A stretch of 64,000 nt of DNA, taken from Stichopus chloronotus. Its lineage: Eukaryota > Echinodermata > Holothuroidea > Aspidochirotida > Stichopodidae. The notes under the pieces were generated by a model. That model was not told the DNA's origin and made no database searches. It saw only the letters and a program-made list of their open reading frames with translations. Numbering within the stretch: the stretch's first letter is position 1; each line of letters begins with the position of its first letter. Location: assembly GCA_021234535.1 (NCBI GenBank), contig CM037842.1:27930189-27994188 (forward strand), written 5' to 3'. This document shows positions 1 through 13,450 of this stretch, one piece after another. The position numbers and the translations under genes are program-made.

Positions 1-488
1 GATATAAGTGATGAGATCACATCAACATTACAGTAATTACAATATGAAGTTGTCCATGGATCAAGGCTTTACCGATGTAGATATGTATCTAGTTCTGAAA
101 TATCCAGTGATAAATGAAACGTTTAAATAACACAGAAGAGTTCCTCAAAAGTATCTCTACTGTCCTCCATCTGGACGGACTCTTTAAATTACACATTTTT
201 AAGTAGGCTCACTTTTCAATTGACTCTCTCTACAAAATATGAGACAACAGCATGAATGGTGCAGTACAGTAGTTCTACTTCAAAATGTGTGGTATACAAT
301 AGAGATAAGATGCTGGGACAAAGAAACTTAAAACATATTCTGAATATTAAGTTGTGTAAAATTTATTTAATTCTCCAGTATGTACGTGCAGCATCAAGTG
401 TGGTAAACAGGCTTTATGACATTCCACTTTCCATCTTGATCTAACAATTTTGTGGCATGTCATAAGCCACATTCAAAAGATCAAATGA
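1..488. repeat. Left flank of the 2.41-kb array, repeated at 20,842
   Basis: This stretch is nearly identical to 20,842–21,328 (same words such as GATATAAGTGATGAGATC and a shared TGAATGGTGCAGTACAGTAG). The window thus opens inside a large duplicated block. No gene seen. Confidence 0.85.
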
Positions 489-640
489 AACCAGAAAGCC
501 AAAGCACTTGCTGATTTCTTGTGATATGTGAACAAATTGTAACAAATATGAATTCCCTACCTGATAAGAATATAAGGTATCCTTCTTGAGATATCATTCA
601 ACTAAATTTTTGACCTTTTGAAATCTTTCGACCAAGTGAC
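489..640 (+). mobile_element. HINE-like element start, diverged
   Basis: AACCAGAAAGCC followed by GATTTCTTGTGATATG resembles the left end of the HINE-like elements at 16,415 and 50,995. It continues into the diverged tandem core (GTGACCTTTCATCTCC) in the first array unit. A second copy is at about 21,329. Confidence 0.6.
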
Positions 641-2698
641 CTTTCATCTCCTTTTAATATGTACAATAGGGATCACCTACAGTACCTTATATGACCATCT
701 ACACACTAGATGTGAACAACTAATAAACAATCCGGAGAATTACGGAATTTCTCACAGTTGTATTACTATAATTGTCATGTACACAAGTTTTTTTTATCAT
801 TTGCAACCGGCGACTGATATTTGAGTCCCACAAAAATGATAAGACACAAGTACTCACTGTTAACAATTCGCACTCTTAAAGCTGGAATATGAGTTGAACA
901 TTTGCCATATTTTGCCACTGAAAGTCAAATATGTTATAGCCACTACAAAAGAGAACATTGTTTAAGCTCTATTTTTGCATATATCACTAGTCATATCCAT
1001 TCCCGTTTGTCTGTTTGATTTGAAGTAACAGTGATTGATGGCTAAGCTCTTGGAGAGTCTGAATTTGATATGGCCAACAAAAATGTTGAGACAATTTTGA
1101 TATACAAATATCTGGAAGATGAGTGCACAGTTCTTTTTCAGGTTTTGGTGAAGTGATCTTTTCCTCTACTTTTTCTTCCATGAAACACTGATGAAGAACA
1201 AAAGTAGATGACGGGGTGATTGCCAGTACAACTCATATTCCAACTATAAGTAACTGAATCTTTCTTGAGGTATTGTTTGTAAGGTTTTGACCAATTGACA
1301 TCTGGTGATCTGGAATGTTCCTTTGATCTCCAACAGTAAACAATGTGGAAACCAATTACTCAACGTAGGTAATGTGCATGCTTAGTATGGGATCCGTCAT
1401 ATTTATTTTTTTCTTGAGATATTGTGTGCAAGATTTTGACTTCTTTGACTAGTGGTGACCCAGAATGATCTTTGACCTCCACCAAAAACAAAGGATCATC
1501 TACTCAGTAAAAGCACGTTAAGCATGCTTCTCATGCTAAGGTTAAGATAGACGGATGTCTGTATTTTCAATGAATCGGACTTTATTCATTTAGAAACAAT
1601 AGAAATAACTGGAATATTAAAATAATCATGGCAAAAATGTTTTAAATCTACTGACAGATTGCTTTTAAATAGGTGTATCTGTAATGAAGCTGAGCTTACA
1701 TTGTATTTCGCTCTCCTTTTTCTCTTTCGTTTCTGGTGTTTCTTTTGGGTATGTGATGAATTCCTTGGTACCGCACTAGAACTGCTTGCTGTCCCTGATT
1801 CTGCTGATGTGTGGTATTCCTAACATACGACCATAACGTGAGGAAGCAATTAAATCATTTTTAGTCACTTTATCCAAGAAGGACTAAATCATCAAACTCT
1901 GCATTGAAGTGATCTGACTGGATTCCCTTTCTTTGAGGGCTATGTTTAAATTGAAGTCACAAGTTAAATCTTGTAATGATCCCCTCTGATCCAAAACAAA
2001 CAAATGAAGTCATATTCTATTAGGTTATCTATATTATCTAGTTTATCTTAGTATTTAATACAGGCAGATGAAATGGTTTACAAGTTCATGTAACTCTTTT
2101 TCGTTCCAACCTAGGCTTGTAAATACCATCCAATCTTCAAAACCAAACAATACAACAAACTAAATGATTTCTTTTCCTGCCCATGAACCTGTATTTTGTG
2201 AGTTATACTCCCTATACTTTAGTTAGGATATAGTCATGGCAATCTTAAATCCAGAAGGTAAGGCTCAGACACACAAGAAAAATACACTGAATTTGGGGCT
2301 ACTATTGAAAATAAAATCTGGGGGTTCTAAATAGAAACTCTAGATGACCCTGTACCATTGACAGATTATCTGGATATGATCAGTCCAGGTGAAATGAGAA
2401 TCAACAAACAAACCAAGAAACTTATTTACATTTCAATGCAGCATGTTAATACCACAAAGTTGTGTGTGGTTTACACTCTGATTATACTGATTGGAAGGTG
2501 ACTGGAAAAATAACAAAATTGATTTTCTTTACATTGAAAGATAGTTTGTTTGCGCAAAACCAGCTGTGAACATTGATAAATTCATATTGTGTTACATTTA
2601 GTAGACAACAGAGGTCATTACTGGAATAAAAAGATTGGTATCGTTAGCATAAGAAATAACATGAAATTGAGACTCAGTATGTTCGAATGAAAGTTTCG

Positions 2699-3043
2699 CA
2701 TGAAAGTTTCAAAAGGTGTGGGAATACTTAACAGATTGCGACAATTTCTTCCTATAAAAATTTTGGTTTCCCTGTGTTATACTCTTATACTCCCTGATCT
2801 CACTTATTGTGATATCATTTGAGGAAGCACTTATGCTACCAGAATTAAACCTCTCTTTATTCTACAGAAAAGGGCTATTACATGTAAATGCAACATAGAC
2901 TATCGTCATCATACTGCACATCTTTTCGCTAGTCTCAACCTTCTTAATATTTATGATTCAAATCGGAATCATATCGGGTTGTTTATTTTAGACTGGCTAC
3001 ATAACAGAGCCACATCAATATTTAGTCCTCATTTTCAGTTTCG
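2699..3043 (+). pseudogene. LINE reverse-transcriptase C-terminal fragment, array copy 1
   Basis: Reads KVSKGVGILNRLRQFLPIKI, then YTLILPDLTYCDIIWGSTYA, as in the C-terminal region of CR1/L2-type non-LTR retrotransposon proteins. This copy has a TGA in place of the Trp codon (ATTTGAGGAAGC). The reading frame is cut at the array junction near 3,043. Confidence 0.85.
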
Positions 3044-5110
3044 ACTAAGTGACCTTTCATCTCCTTTTAATATGTACAATAAGGATCATCTGCAGTACCT
3101 TATATGACCATCTACATGCTAGATGTGAACAACTAATAAACAAACCGGAACATTACGGAATTTCTCACAGTTGTATTACTGTAATTGTCATGTGCACAAG
3201 TTTTTTATCATTTGCAACCAGCAACTAATCTTTGAGTCCCACAAAAATGATAAGACACAAGTACTCACTGTTAACAATCCTCACTCCCAAAGCTGGAATA
3301 TGAGTTGAACATTTGCCATATTTTGCCACTGAAAGTCAAATATGTTGTAGCCACCACAAAAGAGAACATTGTTTAAGCCCTATTTTTGCATATATGACTA
3401 GTCATATCCATTCACGTTGGTCTGTTTGATTTGAAGTAACAGTGATTGATGGCTAAGTTCTTGGAGAGTCTGAATTTGATATGGCCAACAAAAATGTCGA
3501 GACAATTTTGATATACAAATATCTGGAAGATGAGTGCACAGTTCATTTTCAGGTTTTGGTGAAGTGATCTTTTCCTCTACTTTTTCTTCCATGAAACATT
3601 GATGAAGAACAAAAGTAGATGACAGGGTGATTGCCAGTACAACTCATATTCCAACTATAAGTAACTGAATCTTTCTTGAGGTATTGTTTGTAAGGTTTTG
3701 ACCAATTGACATCTGGTGATCTGGAATGTTCCTTTGATCTCCACCATAAACAATATGGAAATCATTTACTCAACGTAGGTAATGTGCATGCTTAGTATGG
3801 GATCCGTCATATTTATGTTTTTCTTGAGATATTGTGTGCCAGATTTTGACTTCTTTGACTAGTGGTGACCCAGAATGATCTTTGACCTCCACCAAAAACA
3901 AAAGGATCATCTACTCAGTAAAAGCATGTTCAGCATGCTTCTCATGCTAAGGTTAAGATAGACGGATGTCTGTATTTTCAATGAATCGGACTTTATTCAT
4001 TTAGAAACAATAGAAATAATTGAAATATTAAAATAATCATGGCAAAAATGTTTTAAATCTACTGACAGATTGCTTTTAAGTTGGTGTATCTGTAATGAAG
4101 CTGAACTTACTTTGTATTTCGCTCTCCTTTTTCTCTTCCGTTTCTGGTGTTTCTTTTGGGTATGTGATGAATTCCTTGGTACCGCACTAGAACTGCTTGC
4201 TGTCCCTGATTCTGCTGATGTGTGGTATTCCTAACATACGACCATAACGTGAGAAAGCAATTAAATCATTTTTAGTCGCTTTATCCAAGAAGGACTAAAT
4301 CATCAAACTCTGCATTGAAGTGATCTGACTGGAATCCCTTTCTTCAAGGGCTATGTTTAAATTGAAGTCACAAGTTAAATCTTGTAATGATCCCCTCTGA
4401 TCCAAAACAAACAAATGAAGTTATATTCTATTAGGTTATCTATATTATCTAGTTTATCTTAGTATTTAATACAGGAAGATGAAACGGTCTACAAGTTCAT
4501 GTAACTCTTTATCGTTCCAACCTAGGCTTGTAAATACCATCCAATCTTCAAAACCAAACAATACAACATAATAAACTAAATTGTTTCTTTTCCTGCCCAT
4601 GAACCTGTATTTTGTGAGTTATACTCCCTATACTTTAGTTAGGATATAGTCATGGCAATCTTAAATCCAGAAGGTAAGACTCAGACACACTAGGAAAATA
4701 CACTGAATTTGGGGCTACTATTGAAAATAAAATCTGGGGGTTCTAAATAGAAACTCTAGATGACCCGTACCATTGACAGATTATCTGGATATGATCAGTC
4801 CAGGTGAAATGAGAATCAACAAACAAACCAAGAAACTTATTTACATTTCAACGCAGCATGTTAATACCACAAAATTGTGTGTTGTTACACTATGATTAAA
4901 CTGCTTAGAAGGTGAGGTTAAATAACAAATTTGATTTTCTTTACATTGAGAGGTAGCTTGTTTGTGCAAAACCAGTTATGAACATTGATAAATTCATATT
5001 GTGTTACATTTAGTAGACAACTGAGGTCATTAATGGAATAAAAAGATTGGTATCGTTAGCATAAGAAATAACATGAAATTGAGACTCAGTATGTTCGAAT
5101 GAAAGTTTCG

Positions 5111-5455
5111 CATGAAAGTTTCAAAAGGTGTGGGAATACTTAACAGATTGCGAACAATTTCTTCCTATAAAAATTTTGGTTTCCCTGTGTTATACTCTTA
5201 TACTCCCTGATCTCACTTATTGTGATATCATTTGGGGAAGCACTTATGCTACCAGAATTAAACCTCTCTTTATTCTACAGAAAAGGGCTATTACATGTAA
5301 ATGCAACATAGACTATCGTCATCATACTGCACATCTTTTCGCTAGTCTCAACCTTCTTAATATTTATGATTCAAATCGGAATCATATCGGGTTGTTTATT
5401 TTAGACTGGCTACATAACAGAGCCACATCAATATTTAGTCCTCATTTTCAGTTTC
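5111..5455 (+). pseudogene. LINE C-terminal fragment, array copy 2
   Basis: Same fragment as copy 1, with one extra A after TTGCG near 5,150 that shifts the frame at its start; the Trp codon TGG is intact. It ends at the junction to HINE-like sequence near 5,455. Confidence 0.85.
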
Positions 5456-7525
5456 GACTAAGTGACCTTTCATCTCCTTTTAATATGTACAATAAGGATC
5501 ATCTGCAGTACCTTATATGACCATCTACATGCTAGATGTGAACAACTAACAAACAAACCGGAAAATTACGGAATTTCTCACAGTTGTATTACTGTAATTG
5601 TCATGTGCACAAGTTTTTTTATCATTTGCAACCAGCAACTAATCTTTGAGTCCCACAAAAATGATAAGACACAAGTACTCACTGTTAACAATCCTCACTC
5701 CCAAAGCTGGAATATGAGTTGAACATTTGCCATATTTTGCCACTGAAAGTCAAATATGTTGTAGCCACCACAAAAGAGAACATTGTTTAAGCCCTATTTT
5801 TGCATATATGACTAGTCATATCTATTCACGTTGGTCTGTTTGATTTGAAGTAACAGTGATTGATGGCTAAGTTCTTGGAGAGTCTGAATTTGATATGGCC
5901 AACAAAAATGTCGAGACAATTTTGATATACAAATATCTGGAAGATGAGTGCACAGTTCATTTTCAGGTTTTGGTGAAGTGATCTTTTCCTCTACTTTTTC
6001 TTCCATGAAACATTGATGAAGAACAAAAGTAGATGACCGGGGTGATTGCCAGTACAACTCATATTCCAACTATAAGTAACTGAATCTTTCTTGAGGTATT
6101 GTTTGTAAGGTTTTGACCAATTGACATCTGGTGATCTGGAATGTTCCTTTGATCTCCACCATAAACAATATGGAAATCATTTACTCAACGTAGGTAATGT
6201 GCATGCTTAGTATGGGATCCGTCATATTTATGTTTTTCTTGAGATATTGTGTGCCAGATTTTGACTTCTTTGACTAGTGGTGACCCAGAATGATCTTTGA
6301 CCTCCACCAAAATCAAAAGGATCATCTACTCAGTAAAAGCATGTTCAGCATGCTTCTCATGCTAAGGTTAAGATAGACGGATGTCTGTATTTTCAATGAA
6401 TCGGACTTTACTCATTTAGAAACAATAGAAATAATTGAAATATTAAAATAATCATGGCAAAAATGTTTTAAATCTACTGACAGATTGCTTTTAAGTTGGT
6501 GTATCTGTAATGAAGCTGAGCTTACTTTGTATTTCGCTCTCCTTTTTCTCTTCAGTTTCTGGTGTTTCTTTTGGGTATGTGATGAAGTCCTTGGTACCGC
6601 ACTAGAACTGCTTGCTGTCCCTGATTCTGCTGATGTGTGGTATTCCTAACATACGACCATAACGTGAGAAAGCAATTAAATCATTTTTAGTCGCTTTATC
6701 CAAGAAGGACTAAATCATCAAACTCTGCATTGAAGTGATCTGACTGGATTCCCTTTCTTCAAGGGCTATGTTTAAATTGAAGTCACAAGTTAAATCTTGT
6801 AATGATCCCCTCTGATCCAAAACAAACAAATGAAGTTATATTCTATTAGGTTATCTATATTATCTAGTTTATCTTAGTATTTAATACAGGAAGATGAAAT
6901 GGTTTACAAGTTCATGTAACTCTTTTTCGTTCCAACCTAGGCTTGTAAATACCATCCAATCTTCAAAACCAAACAATACAACATAATAAACTAAATTGTT
7001 CCTTTTCCTGCCCATGAACCTGTATTTTGTGAGTTATACTCCCTATACTTTAGTTAGGATATAGTCATGGCAATCTTAAATCCAGAAGGTAAGACTCAGA
7101 CACACTAGGAAAATACACTGAATTTGGGGCTACTATTGAAAATAAAATCTGGGGGTTCTAAATAGAAACTCTAGATGACCCGTACCATTGACAGATTATC
7201 TGGATATGATCAGTCCAGGTGAAATGAGAATCAACAAACAAACCAAGAAACTTATTTACATTTCAACGCAGCATGTTAATACCACAAAATTGTGTGTTGT
7301 TACACTATGATTAAACTGCTTAGAAGGTGAGGTTAAATAACAAATTTGATTTTCTTTACATTGAGAGGTAGCTTGTTTGTGCAAAACCAGTTATGAACAT
7401 TGATAAATTCATATTGTGTTACATTTAGTAGACAACTGAGGTCATTAATGGAATAAAAAGATTGGTATCGTTAGCATAAGAAATAACATGAAATTGAGAC
7501 TCAGTATGTTCGAATGAAAGTTTCG

Positions 7526-7870
7526 CATGAAAGTTTCAAAAGGTGTGGGAATACTTAACAGATTGCGACAATTTCTTCCTATAAAAATTTTGGTTTCCCT
7601 GTGTTATACTCTTATACTCCCTGATCTCACTTATTGTGATATCATTTGGGGAAGCACTTATGCTACCAGAATTAAACCTCTCTTTATTCTACAGAAAAGG
7701 GCTATTACATGTAAATGCAACATAGACTATCGTCATCATACTGCACATCTTTTCGCTAGTCTCAACCTTCTTAATATTTATGATTCAAATCGGAATCATA
7801 TCGGGTTGTTTATTTTAGACTGGCTACATAACAGAGCCACATCAATATTTAGTCCTCATTTTTAGTTTCC
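7526..7870 (+). pseudogene. LINE C-terminal fragment, array copy 3
   Basis: Open for 112 codons from KVSKGVGILNRLRQFL to SPHF, then TAG. Truncated reverse-transcriptase tail, non-functional. Confidence 0.85.
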
Positions 7871-9943
7871 GACTAAGTGACCTTTCATCTCCTTTTAATA
7901 TGTACAATAAGGATCATCTGCAGTACCTTATATGACCATCTACATGCTACTAGATGTGAACAACTAATAAACAAACCGGAAAATTACTGGAATTTCTCAC
8001 AGTTGTATTACTGTAATTGTCATGTACACAAGTTTTTTTATCATTTGCAACCAGCAACTAATCTTTGAGTCCCACAAAAATGATAAGACACAAGTACTCA
8101 CTGTTAACAATCCTCACTCTCAAAGCTGGAATATGAGTTGAACATTTGCCATATTTTGCCACTGAAAGTCACATATGTTGTAGCCACTACAAAAGAGAAC
8201 ATTGTTTAAGCCCTATTTTTGCATATATCACTAGTCATATCCATTCCCGTAGGTCTCTTTGATTTGAAGTAACAGTGATTGATGGCTAAGTTGTTGGAGA
8301 GTCTGAATTTGATATGGCCAACAAAAATGTCGAGACAATTTTGATATACAAATATCTGGAAGATGAGTGCACAGTTCTTTTTCAGGTTTTGGTGAAGTGA
8401 TCTTTTCCTCTACTTTTTCTTCCATGAAACATTGATGAAGAACAAAAGTAGATGACCGGGTGATTGCCAGTACAACTCATATTCCAACTATAAGTAACTG
8501 AATCTTTCTTGAGGTATTGTTTGTAAGGTTTTGACCAATTGACATCTGGTGATCTGGAATGTTCCTTTGATCTCCACCATAAACAATATGGAAATCATTT
8601 ACTCAACGTAGGTAATGTGCATGCTTAGTATGGGATCCGTCATATTTATGTTTTTCTTGAGATATTGTGTGCCAGATTTTGACTTCTTTGACTAGTGGTG
8701 ACCCAGAATGATCTTTGACCTCCACCAAAAACAAAAGGATCATCTACTCAGTAAAAGCATGTTCAGCATGCTTCTCATGCTAAGGTTAAGATAGACGGAT
8801 GTCTGTCTTTTCAATGAATCGGACTTTATTCATTTAGAAACAATAGAAATAATTGAAATATTAAAATAATCATGGCAAAAATGTTTTAAATCTACTGACA
8901 GATTGCTTTTAAGTTGGTGTATCTGTAATGAAGCTGAGCTTACTTTGTATTTCGCTCTCCTTTTTCTCTTCCGTTTCTGGTGTTTCTTTTGGGTATGTGA
9001 TGAATTCCTTGGTACCGCACTAGAACTGCTTGCTGTCCCTGATTCTGCTGATGTGTGGTATTCCTAACATACGACCATAACGTGAGAAAGCAATTAAATC
9101 ATTTTTAGTCGCTTTATCCAAGAAGGACTAAATCATCAAACTCTGCATTGAAGTGATCTGACTGGATTCCCTTTCTTCAAGGGCTATGTTTAAATTGAAG
9201 TCACAAGTTAAATCTTGTAATGATCCCCTCTGATCCAAAACAAACGAATGAAGTTATATTCTATTAGGTTATCTATATTATCTAGTTTATCTTAGTATTT
9301 AATACAGGAAGATGAAACGGTCTACAAGTTCATGTAACTCTTTATCGTTCCAACCTAGGCTTGTAAATACCATCCAATCTTCAAAACCAAACAATACAAC
9401 ATAATAAACTAAATTGTTTCTTTTCCTGCCCATGAACCTGTATTTTGTGAGTTATACTCCCTATACTTTAGTTAGGATATAGTCATGGCAATCTTAAATC
9501 CAGAAGGTAAGACTCAGACACACTAGGAAAATACACTGAATTTGGGGCTACTATTGAAAATAAAATCTGGGGGTTCTAAATAGAAACTCTAGATGACCCG
9601 TACCATTGACAGATGATCTGGATATGATCAGTCCAGGTGAAATGAGAAACAACAAACAAACCATGAAACTTATTTATATTTCAACGCAGCATGTTAATAC
9701 CACAAAATTGTGTGTTGTTACACTATGATTAAACTGCTTAGAAGGTGAGGTTAAATAACAAATTTGATTTTCTTTACATTGAGAGGTAGCTTGTTTGTGC
9801 AAAACCAGTTATGAACATTGATAAATTCATATTGTGTTACATTTAGTAGACAACAGAGGTCATTAATGGAATAAAAAGATTGGTATCGTTAGCATAAGAA
9901 ATAACATGAAATTGAGACTCAGTATGTTCGAATGAAAGTTTCG

Positions 9944-10288
9944 CATGAAAGTTTCAAAAGGTGTGGGAATACTTAACAGATTGCAACAATTTCTTCCTAT
10001 AAAAATTTTGGTTTCCCTGTGTTATACTCTTATACTCCCTGATCTCACTTATTGTGATATCATTTGGGGAAGCACTTATGCTACCAGAATTAAACCTCTC
10101 TTTATTCTACAGAAAAGGGCTATTACATGTAAATGCAACATAGACTATCGTCATCATACTGCACATCTTTTCGCTAGTCTCAACCTTCTTAATATTTATG
10201 ATTCAAATCGGAATCATATCGGGTTGTTTATTTTAGACTGGCTACATAACAGAGCCACATCAATATTTAGTCCTCATTTTTAGTTTCC
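9944..10288 (+). pseudogene. LINE C-terminal fragment, array copy 4
   Basis: Same 112-codon fragment with Gln in place of Arg before FLPIKI; stops at TAG just after SPHF. Confidence 0.85.
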
Positions 10289-12358
10289 ACTAAGTGACCT
10301 TTCATCTCCTTTTAATATGTACAATAAGGATCACCTGCAGTACCTTATATGACCATCTACATGCTAGATGTGAACAACTAATAAACAAACCGGAAAATTA
10401 TGGAATTTCTCACAGTTGTATTACTGTAATTGTCATGTGCACAAGTTTTTTTTATCATTTGCAACCAGCAACTAATCTTTGAGTCCCACAAAAATGATAA
10501 GACACAAGTACTCACTGTTAACAATCCTCACTCCCAAAGCTGGAATATGAGTTGAACATTTGCCATATTTTGCCACTGAAAGTCACATATGTTGTAGCCA
10601 CTACAAAAGAGAACATTGTTTAAGCCCTATTTTTGCATATATCACTAGTCATATCCATTCCCGTACGTCTCTTTGATTTGAAGTAACAGTGATTGATGGC
10701 TAAGTTGTTGGAGAGTCTGAATATGATATGGCCAACAAAAATGTCGAGACAATTTTGATATACAAATATCTGGAAGATGAGTGCACAGTTCTTTTTCAGG
10801 TTTTGGTGAAGTGATCTTTTCCTCTACTTTTTCTTCCATGAAACATTGATGAAGAACAAAAGTAGATGACCGGGTGATTGCCAGTACAACTCATATTCCA
10901 ACTATAAGTAACTGAATCTTTCTTGAGGTATTGTTTGTAAGGTTTTGACCAATTGACATCTGGTGTTCTGGAATGTTCCTTTGATCTCCACCATAAACAA
11001 TATGGAAACCATTTACTCAACGTAGGTAATGTGCATGCTTAGTATGGGATCCGTCATATTTATGTTTTTCTTGAGATATTGTGTGCCAGATTTTGACTTC
11101 TTTGACTAGTGGTGACCCAGAATGATCTTTGACCTCCACCAAAATCAAAAGGATCATCTACTCAGTAAAAGCATGTTCAGCATGCTTCTCATGCTAAGGT
11201 TAAGATAGACGGATGTCTGTCTTTTCAATGAATCGGACTTTATTCATTTAGAAACAATAGAAATAATTGAAATATTAAAATAATCATGGCAAAAATGTTT
11301 TAAATCTACTGACAGATTGCTTTTAAGTTGGTGTATCTGTAATGAAGCTGAGCTTACTTTGTATTTCGCTCTCCTTTTTCTCTTCAATTTCTGGCAGTTT
11401 CTTTTGGGTCTGTGATGAAGTCCTTGGTACTGCAAGAGAACTGCTTGCTGTCCCTGATTCTGCTGATGTGTGGTATTCCTAACATACGAACATAACGTGA
11501 GGAAGCAATTAAATCATTTTTAGTCGCTTTATCCAAGAAGGACTAAATCATCAAACTCTGCATTGAAGTAATCTGACTAGAATCCCTTTCTTTGAGGGCT
11601 ATGTTTAAATTGAAGTCACAAGTTAAATCTTGTAATGATCCCCTCTGATCCAAAACAAACGAATGAAGTTATATTCTATTAGGTTATCTATATTATCTAG
11701 TTTATCTTAGTATTTAATACAGGCAGATGAAACGGTTTACAAGTTCATGTAACTCTTTTTCGTTCCAACCTAGGCTTGTAAATACCATCCAATCCTCAAA
11801 ACCAAACAATACAACATAATAAACTAAATTGTTTCTTTTCCTGCCCATGAACCTGTATTTTGTGAGTTATACTCCCTATACTTTAGTTAGGATATAGTCA
11901 TGGCAATCTTAAATCCAGAAGGTAAGACTCAGACACACTAGGAAAATACACTGAATTTGGGGCTACTATTGAAAATAAAATCTGGGGGTTCTAAATAGAA
12001 ACTCTAGATGACCCGTACCATTGACAGATGATCTGGATATGATCTGTCCAGGTGAAATGAGAATCAACAAACAAACCAAGAAAGTTATTTACATTTCAAC
12101 GCAGCATGTTAATACCACAAAGTTGTGTGTGGTTTACACTCTGATTAAACTGCTTGGAAGGTGACTGCAAAAATAACAAAATTGATTTTCTTTACATTGA
12201 GAGATAGCTTGTTTGCGAAAAACCAGCTGTGAACATTGATAAATTCATATTGTATTACATTTAGTAGACAACTGAGGTCATTAATGGAATAAAAAAGATT
12301 GGTATCGTTAGGATCAGAAATAACATGAAATTTGGACTCATGTTAGCATGAAAGTTTC

Positions 12359-12850
12359 GCATGAAAGTTTCAAAAGGTGTGGGGATGCTTAACAGATTTC
12401 GACAACTTCCTATAAAAATTTTGGTTTCCCTATACAATACCCTTATATTCCCTTATCTCACTTATTGTAATATCATTTGAGGAAGCACTTATGCTACCAG
12501 AATTAAACCTCTCTTTATTTTACAGAAAAGGGCGATCAGATGTACATGCAATGTTGACTATCTTCATCATACTGCACCTCTTTTCGCTAGTCTTAACCTT
12601 CTTAATTATGACTTAAATCGGTATCATATCGGGTTGTTTATTTTTGACTGGCTACATAACAGAACCCCGTCAATATTTAGTACTCATTTTCAGTTTTGTG
12701 ATAGCCATTACCCTTACCCTAGTCGTGCTTCAAATCAGTTTATCACTCCACTTTGTAGGCTTAGGTTATCTCAATTTGGTCTTCTTTTTGTAGGTGCAAA
12801 ACTATGGAATTCTCTCCCCTTGGAAGTTACAAACTGTAAAACACCATATT
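12359..12850 (+). pseudogene. LINE C-terminal fragment, array copy 5, extending past the unit
   Basis: Here the fragment continues beyond SPHF/STHF into CDSHYPYPSRASNQF and FVGAKLWNSLPLEV, the conserved C-terminal block of CR1/L2-type LINE proteins, then breaks off at 12,848. It carries a TGA at IISF*GSTYA and small gaps. It shows what the other units lost at the junction. Confidence 0.88.
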
Positions 12851-12954
12851 AACCAGAATGCAGAAATTTATTGCAGTTTCGATGATCCGATTAAGAGTAT
12901 TTTTGCGGAATCTGATATAATAGCATTTGTTTGTGTCACATTGAGCTACGTATG

Positions 12955-13450
12955 CTTTATATGAAGTACAGTGTATGAGATCTGCACAAGCTTCCTTTCT
13001 TGACATCATACCTCCATGTTCACAATTTGATGCTTGCTGACATGGAATAACCTTCTACCTCCATTAAAGACTAACATTCTTGTGCTAAATGAAATACAAC
13101 TACACACTGAATACGACATCTGTCCAAGCTTCCCTTCATGAAATAATATGTTTACAAGAATTCCACACTGTGACCCTGTTGACTGCGAATGACCTTTGAC
13201 CTTCACTGAAGAAAATGAAAATTTTTGTAAATTCAGTGAGATAAACCTACAGTCTAATTGGGAGATCTGCTCATAAGTTTTCCTTCTTGAAATATTGTGC
13301 TTACAATATTTTCACAATTTCACCCCTGTTGACCTCAAATGACCTGTGACCTCCACCAAAATCAACAGGAATCTGGTAATCAATGTGACACACTCACATA
13401 CCAAATGTGAAGTTTGTCCAAGCTTCTTGCAACGTACTGTTTACAAGTAA
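12955..13450 (+). repeat. Diverged DR-core tandem repeat, AAGCTT subfamily
   Basis: About three to four units of roughly 140 bp with GAGATCTG…AAGCTTCC and TGACCTGTGACCTCCACC. Related to the cores at 15,360 and 63,040. Confidence 0.75.

Larger units (their letters stand above)
628..12696 (+). repeat. Five tandem copies of a 2.41-kb composite unit
   Basis: Unit boundaries fall near 628, 3,044, 5,456, 7,871, 10,289 and 12,696, so the periods are 2,407–2,418 bp. Each unit starts at GACCTTTCATCTCC of a HINE-like core, runs through about 2 kb of other sequence and ends inside a LINE reverse-transcriptase tail at the codons for SPHF. Neighbouring units share private variants: units 2 and 3 have CACGTTGGTCTG, units 4 and 5 CCGTA(G/C)GTCTC, pointing to unequal exchange. 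In the last unit the LINE continues past the junction, which gives the original right boundary. Confidence 0.93.
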
